Origin: Savagea sp.
GTDB taxonomy: Bacteria > Bacillota > Bacilli > Bacillales_A > Planococcaceae
DNA: 8,516 nucleotides
NCBI GenBank assembly: GCA_030152265.1
Contig: JASLHQ010000229.1
Location: 1 to 8,516, forward strand
Direction: 5' to 3'
Part shown: piece after piece, positions 1-6,635 of the stretch
Numbering within the stretch: the stretch's first letter is position 1
Layout of the letters: each line of letters begins with the position of its first letter
Notes under the pieces: model-generated
What the model was told of the DNA's origin: nothing
The model's database searches: none
The model's input: the letters and a program-made list of their open reading frames with translations, nothing else
Position numbers and translations under genes: made by a program

Positions 1-10
1 GCATCGTTTT

Positions 11-19
11 TGTTATGAT
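11..19 (+). promoter_or_regulatory. Probable extended -10 promoter for the first acyltransferase gene
   Basis: The sequence reads TG-T-TATGAT: an extended -10 TG dinucleotide followed by a hexamer with five of six matches to TATAAT. Transcription would start near 25-27, just ahead of the ribosome binding site at 33-39. The -35 region would lie outside the window, so it cannot be judged. The element covers the ATG codons at 15 and 18, which argues against their use as starts. Confidence 0.4.
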
Positions 20-44
20 GAAAGGACGAAATAGGAGGGATGAT

Positions 45-1163
45 GTGAAGAGAGAACGGATGGAGTCATTGAAGTTTATGCGGGTTGTGGCGATGTTACT
101 CGTCGTTTTAATCCATGCGACGGGTGTAGCATTACGCGAATTAAGCCCAGCGGATTCGACTTACGTTTTATATATATTCCTCAATCGTTTTACACGTTTT
201 GAAGGCGCAGTATTCGTCTTTTTAAGCGGAGCCGTCTTATTTTATAATTATATGGTGCGTCCTTTTACGAAAGAAACATGGGTTCATTTTTATCGTAGGC
301 GCTTTATTTATATTATCGGTCCTTATATCGCTTGGTCTATTTTTTATGAAGGGTATGCAATTTACTCAGGTCTCCGAACATTTGATACGTGGGGAGATTT
401 CTTCTATCGAGTCGCATTCGGACAATCCTTTTATCAATTGTATTTTATTTTAATTTTAGTGCAGTTTTATTTTTTAATGCCTATTTTCGTATATTTGATG
501 CAACGTTTTTCTTTTTTGCGTCGCCACGTAATTTGGATTGGGATATTCATTGAGTGGACGACTCAAGTGTGGTTGAAAGAGTATATGATATTGCCATTTA
601 CGCCGTTTACTGTATACATCGGCAGTTTCCTTTTAGGTGCGTGGGTCGGAACATATTATGAAAAAGTACATACTTTATGGAAGCGCCATACGTTCATCAT
701 TTGGTCGTTTATTTCGATTTCACTCGGAGTGCTGTACAGTTATATTTACGTGGAGCGCAATGTGAAAGGGCATTTAGACATTCCGTACGCTTTTTTTAAG
801 TTGGAATCGATTCTTTATTTTTTAATCGCAACGTACGTTTTGTTTAAAGTAGCGATCTGGCTTGAGCAAAAAGGAAGTGCACGTCTCAACGGATGGGCGG
901 ATCACGTCAGTTTATATTCTTTCGGTTTTTATTTATTGCATCCGCTCGTCCTCGACGTTTGGCAACAACTCATTCCGTATGAAACGATCAGGCAGATGCA
1001 TCTCGTCCTATTCGTGCATTACGTTTTGACCGTTTTGACATGTTATTTTGTCATTCGAATTATTCACCACCGAATCCCACAACTTCGCTTTCTATTCGGA
1101 AACTTACCAAACTTTAGAACGCCGAATGAATTTGTTCGAGATAAATATACACATTTAACATAA
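45..1163 (+). CDS. Acyltransferase family 3 integral membrane protein
   Basis: This is a 372-residue polytopic membrane protein of the Acyl_transf_3 family (PF01757), whose members move acetyl or other acyl groups across the membrane onto surface glycans. Numbering from the GTG at 45, the conserved N-terminal motif VVLIHATGV (20-28) holds the family histidine, H24. An FLSGAVLF segment (59-66), a basic HFYRRR loop (81-86) leading into PYIAWSIFY (93-101), and the C-terminal FGFYLLHPLV motif (293-302) follow in the usual order, with about ten hydrophobic segments. No soluble SGNH domain is attached. The frame is open from ATG 15, but GTG 45 is preferred: GGAGGG at 34-39 sits 5 nt before it, while the upstream ATGs have no ribosome binding site and overlap a likely -10 element. 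ATG 60 is a weaker alternative. IcaC-type proteins belong to the same family and are of similar size, so the acyl group (acetyl or succinyl) and target polymer are unknown. The gene is monocistronic and convergent with its neighbour. Confidence 0.85.
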   Translation: MKRERMESLKFMRVVAMLLVVLIHATGVALRELSPADSTYVLYIFLNRFTRFEGAVFVFLSGAVLFYNYMVRPFTKETWVHFYRRRFIYIIGPYIAWSIFYEGYAIYSGLRTFDTWGDFFYRVAFGQSFYQLYFILILVQFYFLMPIFVYLMQRFSFLRRHVIWIGIFIEWTTQVWLKEYMILPFTPFTVYIGSFLLGAWVGTYYEKVHTLWKRHTFIIWSFISISLGVLYSYIYVERNVKGHLDIPYAFFKLESILYFLIATYVLFKVAIWLEQKGSARLNGWADHVSLYSFGFYLLHPLVLDVWQQLIPYETIRQMHLVLFVHYVLTVLTCYFVIRIIHHRIPQLRFLFGNLPNFRTPNEFVRDKYTHLT

Positions 1164-1207
1164 CATATATGCGCGAGTAAGAAGCGTAACAAGAAATTAA
1201 AGACAAC

Positions 1208-1260
1208 GAAAAGAGAGTGCAAGGAATGAAAAATTTATCCCTGCACTCTCTTTTCTATTT
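1208..1260. terminator. Bidirectional hairpin terminator between convergent acyltransferase genes
   Basis: A perfect 14-bp stem, GAAAAGAGAGTGCA (1208-1221) with TGCACTCTCTTTTC (1242-1255), is extended by two more G-C pairs across one mismatch. The loop is about 14 nt. On the plus strand the arm ends TTTTC and runs into TATTTTAATAATTTTT. On the minus strand the same stem also ends in CTTTTC-like bases but has a weaker T tract. It lies between stop codons at 1163 (+) and 1289 (-), so it probably serves both genes. Confidence 0.85.
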
Positions 1261-1288
1261 TAATAATTTTTCAATTGTGATCCGTTGA

Positions 1289-3274
1289 TTATTTTATTTG
1301 CAATGCTTGTTTTAACGGCTTTTCCATAACGGGTGCTAAGGAGCGTGAGAATGAAGCTGTAATATGGTTGCTATCAAAATGTGTGACGACGTTTCCGATA
1401 ATCGGATAGCAATACTCGTCATCACAAAAGTAATCGGTCGGGTCGAATACCGTCGCATTACTTGGAATAGCGGATGCTGTACTTAGTAAGCTCGGTTCGC
1501 GAATGATGTCGCTGCGCGGTATTTTACACGCTTCATTCCAATCTCCTTCCGCTTCTCGTAAGCAATCAGGAACGCGGTACGGATACCACGGTGTATCGCG
1601 GACGAGAAAGAGCGGAATGTTCGCTTCATCGAATATGTTCCAAGCGTCGACGAATCCTTCAGGTAAGGTCTCTCCTTCAAATTTGGAAATGTCCCCTGTT
1701 GTGAAAATGAGATCGGGTGGATTTTCGAGAACATGTTCGATGACCGTATCGAACCAGTCGAGACATTCAGGGTGGTCGCTCGTATCTTCGAGTGTGAATC
1801 GGCATTTCCCTTTTAAATATGTCGTAATGCGAACGTTATTTTCTTTTCCGAATTCATCTAACATCGGTTGCCAATGGGCACTGTGAGAGCCACCGATGAG
1901 CGCGATCGTTTGAGTGTATTGTTCCGTCTCTCCATATTCACATAAATTAATGTCGAGTTGACCATCAATATTGAAACATCCGTCGCGATATACGTCAGAC
2001 GAATCATTTTGTCCGCTCGTTAAATCAGGAACGAGCGTTTCAAGATCATAGGCTCGGTAGTCGTCTGTCGACAAATGGACGAGCGCCCCTGGATTATCAC
2101 TCGTCAGTAATGCTTGCACATTCGGTGGCGGGATGACATTAACGTTGTAAATCCATAACGCACCGCTTACGATTACAATCGTTGTAGTGAGTCGAATGAC
2201 GGTCATTCGGAAAGATGCATGAATGGCGCGTAACGGTCTTTCAATTCCATAAATCGTCACGTAAGCGAGAACGGTCGCTAAAGCGATAATCGCAAGTCCT
2301 GCCTTTAATGAAACTGTACCGCGATCGAAATAATGGAAAAATAAAATTAAAATCGGCCAATGCCATAAATAAAAAGCGTACGAAATTTTACCGAACGATA
2401 CGAGTGGTTTGGAAGCGAGCAAATTGTACGCACTCCATTTTTGACTCGTATTTCCGGCTAATAAAATGAGAACGGCAGACATCGTCGGCCAAAGCGCGGC
2501 ATACCCCGGAAAGACAGTTGATACTTGGAAGATGACTCCGCCAATTAAAAGGCCAATCAATCCGATCCAGCCGAATAACCATGCGACGACTTTCGGAAGT
2601 TCAATTCGGTGAATGATGATCGACATAATGCCGCCGAGTCCGAATTCCCACACACGTGTGAACGTATGATAGTAGGCGACAGGCTGGTTGACGCTCGTTA
2701 AGTAAACAGAATAAATGAAAGAGCTGATGGAAACGACGACGAGTATCGCGAGCACGAGTCGTTCGAAGTTCAATCGTTTCATTGCTCTTTTGGCGAATAA
2801 AGCGCTTTTAAATAAAATGAGCCAAATGAGATAAAATTGAAATTGAATGCTTAACGCCCAATAATGTTGGTACGGAGATGCTTCATTATTTTGAGCTAAA
2901 TAATCGACTGCATCCGTTGCAAGTCGCCAGTTTTCAAAATAAAAAAGAGAAGCGATTAACTCATTGAAAAATTGCGGTCTCGTATGAGAAGAGACGAGAA
3001 AATAACTTGCGATAAACGTCACAATTGCGATAAACCATGCAGAAGGCATAAGTCGTTTCAGCAATTTTACGATATATTGGAAAATAAAAATTCCATCTTG
3101 TTTACGATACATCGAAAAGAGCGATGTCGTAATTAAAAAACCTGACATAATAAAAAACACGTCAACTCCGCCAGAAACACGATTGAACCAAATGTGATAA
3201 ACAGCGACTAAAATCGCCGCAATCGCACGGACTCCTTCAATTTCTAGGCGGAAACGTTTCGGTTGATTTTGCAA
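1289..3274 (-). CDS. OatA/OafA-type O-acetyltransferase with C-terminal SGNH domain
   Basis: This 661-residue protein joins an N-terminal Acyl_transf_3 membrane domain (about 8-380, ten or eleven hydrophobic segments) to an extracytoplasmic SGNH-hydrolase domain (about 425-655). This is the architecture of peptidoglycan O-acetyltransferase OatA and of OafA-like enzymes: the membrane part brings acetyl groups outside and the SGNH part places them on a glycan. Seen in sequence are EIEGVRAIAA (11-20), H27 in AVYHIW, GGVDVFFIMSGF (35-46), FYLWHWPILI (301-310), block I GGSHSAHW (461-468, nucleophile probably S463) and DSNH (634-637) giving the Asp-x-x-His pair D634/H637. The block I aspartate of canonical GDS is glycine here. 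All eight cysteines (433, 445, 491, 504, 571, 583, 617, 622) lie in the outer domain. The start is TTG: AAGGAGGT (complement of 3283-3290) sits 8 nt upstream and no ATG or GTG fits. The substrate may be peptidoglycan or a secondary wall polymer. No strong promoter was found; TACACT (complement of 3311-3316) is the best -10. Confidence 0.9.
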   Translation of the reverse strand: MQNQPKRFRLEIEGVRAIAAILVAVYHIWFNRVSGGVDVFFIMSGFLITTSLFSMYRKQDGIFIFQYIVKLLKRLMPSAWFIAIVTFIASYFLVSSHTRPQFFNELIASLFYFENWRLATDAVDYLAQNNEASPYQHYWALSIQFQFYLIWLILFKSALFAKRAMKRLNFERLVLAILVVVSISSFIYSVYLTSVNQPVAYYHTFTRVWEFGLGGIMSIIIHRIELPKVVAWLFGWIGLIGLLIGGVIFQVSTVFPGYAALWPTMSAVLILLAGNTSQKWSAYNLLASKPLVSFGKISYAFYLWHWPILILFFHYFDRGTVSLKAGLAIIALATVLAYVTIYGIERPLRAIHASFRMTVIRLTTTIVIVSGALWIYNVNVIPPPNVQALLTSDNPGALVHLSTDDYRAYDLETLVPDLTSGQNDSSDVYRDGCFNIDGQLDINLCEYGETEQYTQTIALIGGSHSAHWQPMLDEFGKENNVRITTYLKGKCRFTLEDTSDHPECLDWFDTVIEHVLENPPDLIFTTGDISKFEGETLPEGFVDAWNIFDEANIPLFLVRDTPWYPYRVPDCLREAEGDWNEACKIPRSDIIREPSLLSTASAIPSNATVFDPTDYFCDDEYCYPIIGNVVTHFDSNHITASFSRSLAPVMEKPLKQALQIK

Positions 3275-3347
3275 AAACAGGTACCTCCTTCAAGCAAATT
3301 CATTACTATTAGTGTATCGGAAGAAGGAGAAAAGTGGAAGGTAAATA

Positions 3348-3356
3348 TGCTATACT
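3348..3356 (+). promoter_or_regulatory. Probable extended -10 promoter for the SLH-anchored deacetylase
   Basis: TG-C-TATACT at 3348-3356 is an extended -10 element with five of six matches to TATAAT. No good -35 hexamer is visible at 16-18 nt upstream, as is common for extended -10 promoters. A start near 3363 gives a leader of about 50 nt before the ATG at 3412. This promoter lies inside the possible upstream extension from GTG 3334, which makes that start unlikely. Confidence 0.5.
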
Positions 3357-3411
3357 AAAATTTAAGACAGAAGAGAGAAATGTCGAAATTTACAGTGCAG
3401 GAGGAGAGAGC

Positions 3412-5439
3412 ATGAAGAGATTTTTGGTCATTGCTTTGTTGTTAATTAGTTTTGTTGTGACGCCAAAGGAAACACACGCTCAAGAACAATGGATTACGCC
3501 ACTAAATGATCGTGCGACAATCTATTATGAGCTTCATAATGAATATTTGCCGATGGGGCACTTGTTGAAAGGTGACGCAATCAAGGCCCAAAAGAAACAA
3601 GGAGACTATTGGGTCATCCGTTGGGGAAATGGCGTCGGCTATGTAAAAACTTCTGAAATGAAAGTGAGTACATCTGAATTTAGAGGAGTACAGACGACGA
3701 AAAGCAATTCTAATACAGTCGTGTATACGACGAAAGAAGCGACGGTTGTTGACAATTCACAAGGAACTTTACGTCCGTTCGCGACAATCGACCCAGGCTT
3801 CCGCTATCCGGTCATTCAAAGTTGGGGTTCATGGTGGATGATTGATGTAGGAGGACGTGTCGGGTATATATCTAAAACGAAAGCGACGTTTGACGAAGGA
3901 ATCCCTGTTTTAATGTACCATCACATTTTAAAACCTGAAGAGAAGAAAAACTCACCTTTTGCACATATTAATACGACGATTACAACTGTTGAGTTTGAAC
4001 AACAAATGAAATATTTAAAAGATAATCAATTTACACCGTTAACGACATCAGACTTAGAAAAATATTTAAATCGTAATCAAAACTTGCCAGCGCGTACAGT
4101 TTTGCTGACAATTGATGATGGAAATATTAGTTCACGTATTTACGGTTATCCTATTTTGAAAAAGTACGGAATGATAGCGGATCAATTTATCATTTCAAAC
4201 CGTATTCCGAGCGAGCCACGTCCTTTTGATTATCAAAAGTTACGATTTTTAAGTCATCAAGAAATGGAAGAGATGAAAGATGTGTATCAATACCATGCAC
4301 ATACGCACGGTTTACACAATTTAAATTTACAAAATAAAAGCTCTTTCGTCGTAAAGAGTGACGCAGAAATTCTTGCGGATTTGAAGCTGAATCGAGAAGC
4401 GCTCAATGGCACACCTTATTTCGCTTATCCGTTTGGACAGACTGATCACCGCTCCGCACGCTTATTGAAGCAGAGTGGCATTCGCCTCGCTTATACGACA
4501 AAAACAGGTCTCACGAAGTTAGGAACGGACCCATTATTCGTTCCACGACTCGGCATTAATCCAGGCTTATCTTTAAACCAATTTGCGGAACGTGTGAAAT
4601 TGAAGTTACCAATTCACGCGAAACCACCCGTTGTGGAAAAACCGAAGCCACCTGTTGAGGAAAAGCCTAAGCCGCCAGTAGAAGAAAAACCGAAACCACC
4701 AGTAGAAGCGAATCAACCATTCCCAGACGTGTATCAAAAAGATTACTTTTATAGTTATGTCATTAATTTAAAAGAGCGTGGGGTTATTAAAGGTTTCCCA
4801 GACGGATCATTTAAACCTTATCGCAACGTGACACGTGGACAAGCAGCTAAAATGTTAACGTTAGCTCTCGGATTGAAAAACGAAGAGACTGAAAAAGTAC
4901 AACAGTTTAAAGATGTTGCGGTAACGAATGAGTATTATGATGCGATTCAATTACTCGTTCAACACGGTGGAGTGACAGGTTATTCAGATGGAACTTTCCG
5001 TCCACATGAACCGTTAAAACGAAGCCAAATGGCAAAAATTATCGTTCATTTATTTAACTTGCCAGTATCTGAATGGCAAGAAGGAACATTTACGGATATT
5101 CAAGCATCTCAAGAATTCGCTCAGTTCGTTCAAACTTTGAAGGACTTCGAAATTACGACAGGTGTTCAAGGGAAATTCCAACCGTATCGTACAGTATCGC
5201 GAGCTCAATTATCAGCCTTCATTCGACGTGGGGAAGCAGCATTATCTGTATTACCATCTGAAAAGGTTCAACCTGAAGAAGAAGCGAAGCAACCGAGTGA
5301 GCAAGAAGTAAAACCTTCTGAATCGAAAGAGCAAAAAGAGGAACAGCCATCTAGCGAAGAACGAGAAATAGTGGAAGAACCAGCTGTTGAAATCGAAGCT
5401 GAACAATCTCTTCCAGAAGAAGTCGAACAATCAAAATAA
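3412..5439 (+). CDS. Secreted SLH-anchored polysaccharide deacetylase with SH3-like domains
   Basis: This 675-residue exported protein should remove N-acetyl groups from a surface glycan at the wall. Domains in order: signal peptide (1-23, cleavage likely after THA); two SH3-like repeats (about 28-83 and 101-158), each ending in a VGY(V/I) strand; a NodB-type deacetylase domain (about 163-400); a Pro/Lys linker (404-433); three SLH domains (about 437-488, 499-550, 560-611); and a Glu-rich tail (612-675). Catalytic motifs seen are TIDDG (233-237; D235 likely base, D236 metal), HTHGLH (297-302; H297/H302 metal ligands with the five-residue spacing of PgaB/IcaB-type enzymes rather than HxxxH) and AYPFG (338-342). 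The SLH motifs TRGQ (474), KRSQ (536) and SRAQ (596) keep the arginine of the ITRAE motif, which binds pyruvylated secondary wall polymer. ATG 3412 is chosen because AGGAGG at 3399-3404 lies 7 nt upstream and a signal peptide starts there. The frame is open to GTG 3334, but a promoter lies between. Substrate (PNAG-like polymer, peptidoglycan or wall polymer) is uncertain. Confidence 0.88.
   Translation: MKRFLVIALLLISFVVTPKETHAQEQWITPLNDRATIYYELHNEYLPMGHLLKGDAIKAQKKQGDYWVIRWGNGVGYVKTSEMKVSTSEFRGVQTTKSNSNTVVYTTKEATVVDNSQGTLRPFATIDPGFRYPVIQSWGSWWMIDVGGRVGYISKTKATFDEGIPVLMYHHILKPEEKKNSPFAHINTTITTVEFEQQMKYLKDNQFTPLTTSDLEKYLNRNQNLPARTVLLTIDDGNISSRIYGYPILKKYGMIADQFIISNRIPSEPRPFDYQKLRFLSHQEMEEMKDVYQYHAHTHGLHNLNLQNKSSFVVKSDAEILADLKLNREALNGTPYFAYPFGQTDHRSARLLKQSGIRLAYTTKTGLTKLGTDPLFVPRLGINPGLSLNQFAERVKLKLPIHAKPPVVEKPKPPVEEKPKPPVEEKPKPPVEANQPFPDVYQKDYFYSYVINLKERGVIKGFPDGSFKPYRNVTRGQAAKMLTLALGLKNEETEKVQQFKDVAVTNEYYDAIQLLVQHGGVTGYSDGTFRPHEPLKRSQMAKIIVHLFNLPVSEWQEGTFTDIQASQEFAQFVQTLKDFEITTGVQGKFQPYRTVSRAQLSAFIRRGEAALSVLPSEKVQPEEEAKQPSEQEVKPSESKEQKEEQPSSEEREIVEEPAVEIEAEQSLPEEVEQSK
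4621..4710 (+). repeat. In-frame 24-nt tandem repeat coding a Pro/Lys/Glu linker
   Basis: Three 24-nt units (4639-4662, 4663-4686, 4687-4710) encode KPKPPVEE, KPKPPVEE and KPKPPVEA, preceded by a shortened unit KPPVVE (4621-4638). Units differ at several synonymous positions, so the duplication is not recent. The linker joins the deacetylase domain to the SLH anchor and probably works as a stiff spacer through the wall. Confidence 0.85.
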
Positions 5440-5465
5440 TATATTTTAAGTTCATTTATATAAAG

Positions 5466-5501
5466 GAGTCGATTCACTTAATCGTGAATCGACTCTTTTT
5501 T
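5466..5501. terminator. Strong rho-independent terminator after the deacetylase
   Basis: A perfect 12-bp stem, GAGTCGATTCAC (5466-5477) with GTGAATCGACTC (5484-5495), encloses a 6-nt loop TTAATC and is followed by six T residues on the plus strand. It lies 27 nt after the deacetylase stop. The convergent acyltransferase ends at 5514, so the hairpin may also stop its transcripts, but the minus-strand tail (CTTTATAT) is weaker. Confidence 0.92.
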
Positions 5502-5513
5502 ATCGTTGCTTAT

Positions 5514-6518
5514 TTAAATCGTTTTATTGAGTAAAGGAATGCGTTGAAGAATAGCTGAGATGACAAAGCTCGTTATGAAAACGAATCCGAAAAATAGAGC
5601 GAGTGCTCCAACGCCATAACCGTATTGGAACCAATGCTCGGGAGCGCGTTCTAATACGAAATAGATGATGAGCGGATGAACTAAATAAATGCCGAAGCTC
5701 GCATTGGAGAATGTTTTAAATATTCGCCAGTCTGCAACGTGAGGGTACTTTTCAGCAAATGTTCGACAGCTAATAAAAACAGTAACGGCAATGAGCATGA
5801 CCGGTAAACCAGAGCGACTGTAATATAAGTCATTGAATGAACCAGTTGGAAAGCTAATAAAATACGTTCCGAAAACGATGAACAATAATGAACCGAGTCC
5901 GATCCAATGGATACCGCGCCAACGCAATTGTTCGTGAGCAATCGCATACCCGAGCAATAAATAAGCAACGGCTGAAACGAACGGATTCGAATAAAGAGGA
6001 ATCGATAAGTCGAATAACTTTAACGTCCCATTCAACGTGAGCAGTCCTCCAGATAATAGAGCGTACCATTTAATGTGTGCATTCGGAATATGTTTCGCAG
6101 CGTGTTGTAAAATCGGTGTGAACAAATAAATTAAAATAAAGGCATATAAATTCCAAAGGTGAAAATAATGTCCGTTCGTTAATAAACGTACGAAATAATC
6201 TTTCCATTCAAACAGTACGCCTTTATCCCAAACGGTTACGATGGAGTAATAGACGAGGCTCCAAAAGACGAGAGCTGGAATAATTCGTTTCGCTCGCTTT
6301 TTATAAAACAGTAACATCGGTTCTTGTCTATGTAAAAAAACAGCTCCTGTAATCATAAAATAAAGAGGCACCCCAATGCGCGACATACTGTCTAACGTGT
6401 GCGCGACCCACCACATTTTCCCGAAGTTAGGAGGGGAGACATAAATAGCAGATGTATGAACCATGACGACCGCGAAAGCTGCAATCGTGCGGACTAAATA
6501 AATAAACGGAATACGCAT
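5514..6518 (-). CDS. WecH-like acyltransferase family 3 membrane protein
   Basis: This 334-residue integral membrane protein of the Acyl_transf_3 family is close in length and motif order to E. coli WecH (YiaH), an O-acetyltransferase acting on enterobacterial common antigen. Seen are LVRTIAAFAVVMVHTSA (8-24) with the family histidine H21, SRIGVPLYFMITGAVF (46-61), the basic RAKRIIPALVFW stretch (75-86), HYFHLWNLYAF (117-127) and the C-terminal SFGIYLVHPLI (274-284). About ten hydrophobic segments fill the chain and there is no soluble catalytic domain. ATG 6518 is supported by AAGGAGAG (complement of 6523-6530). Since ECA does not occur in Gram-positive bacteria, the acceptor must be another surface glycan, perhaps a wall polymer. 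It is divergent from the glycosyltransferase operon and shares a compact promoter region with it. Confidence 0.87.
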   Translation of the reverse strand: MRIPFIYLVRTIAAFAVVMVHTSAIYVSPPNFGKMWWVAHTLDSMSRIGVPLYFMITGAVFLHRQEPMLLFYKKRAKRIIPALVFWSLVYYSIVTVWDKGVLFEWKDYFVRLLTNGHYFHLWNLYAFILIYLFTPILQHAAKHIPNAHIKWYALLSGGLLTLNGTLKLFDLSIPLYSNPFVSAVAYLLLGYAIAHEQLRWRGIHWIGLGSLLFIVFGTYFISFPTGSFNDLYYSRSGLPVMLIAVTVFISCRTFAEKYPHVADWRIFKTFSNASFGIYLVHPLIIYFVLERAPEHWFQYGYGVGALALFFGFVFITSFVISAILQRIPLLNKTI

Positions 6519-6558
6519 AATACTCTCCTTTCGAATCGTGAGAACTTTCTCTATCCTA

Positions 6559-6567
6559 TGGTATAAT
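6559..6567 (+). promoter_or_regulatory. Extended -10 promoter of the GT2-gtrA operon
   Basis: TG-G-TATAAT is an extended -10 with a perfect hexamer. No clear -35 box sits 16-18 nt upstream (the expected position reads TGAGAA). The transcript would start near 6574, leaving a leader of roughly 60 nt that includes a cre-like sequence. The hexamer is embedded in the dyad GGTAT-AATG-ATACC (6560-6573). Confidence 0.6.
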
Positions 6568-6593
6568 GATACCGTCTATTGTGCGCAAAGCAA
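6566..6593 (-). promoter_or_regulatory. Possible divergent promoter for the WecH-like gene
   Basis: Reading the minus strand, TTGCTT (complement of 6588-6593) is followed 16 nt later by TATCAT (complement of 6566-6571), with three and five matches to the consensus hexamers. It overlaps the plus-strand -10 by two bases. TTGCGC-17-TATACC, shifted by a few bases, is an alternative. The leader to ATG 6518 would be about 40 nt. Confidence 0.3.
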
Positions 6594-6602
6594 GCGCTTC
6601 AA
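6588..6602. promoter_or_regulatory. Weak cre-like palindrome (possible CcpA site)
   Basis: The centre is the perfect palindrome AAGCGCTT (6592-6599), the core of many CcpA sites. Compared with WTGNAANCGNWNNCW, the 15-mer at 6588-6602 misses the T of the left half and the C of the right half. It lies just downstream of the plus-strand start and over the possible minus-strand -35. It may instead be a chance palindrome. Confidence 0.22.
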
Positions 6603-6635
6603 TAAAATGCAACGAATAGAAATGAGGGTAGATGG

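Noticed and set aside
1503..1886. 127-codon open frame on the plus strand opposite the OatA-like gene
   Set aside because: It lies wholly inside the SGNH domain coding region on the other strand, has no family motif and has a residue composition typical of an antisense shadow.
3311..3340. Promoter for the OatA-like gene on the minus strand
   Set aside because: TACACT (complement of 3311-3316) is the best -10 and TTCCAC the best-placed -35; together they are too weak to list as a feature.
4621..4710. Tandem repeat considered as CRISPR or mobile repeat
   Set aside because: Units are contiguous without spacers, in frame, and encode a Pro/Lys linker. This is protein-level repetition.
3412..5439. 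SLH protein considered as the S-layer structural protein itself
   Set aside because: It has a full NodB deacetylase core and the SLH domains are near the C-terminus, so it is an anchored enzyme rather than a lattice subunit.
5268..5477. 69-codon minus-strand frame opposite the deacetylase tail
   Set aside because: Its Ser/Cys-rich product is the complement of Glu-rich codons, and it begins within the terminator hairpin. No credible gene.
5681..6069. Two minus-strand frames overlapping the WecH-like gene
   Set aside because: Same strand, different frame, within a gene that has full family motifs. No separate ribosome site or recognisable product.
6574..6635. Leader of the glycosyltransferase operon considered as a riboswitch
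   Set aside because: At about 60 nt with only a short palindrome, it is too small and lacks a terminator hairpin before the ATG.
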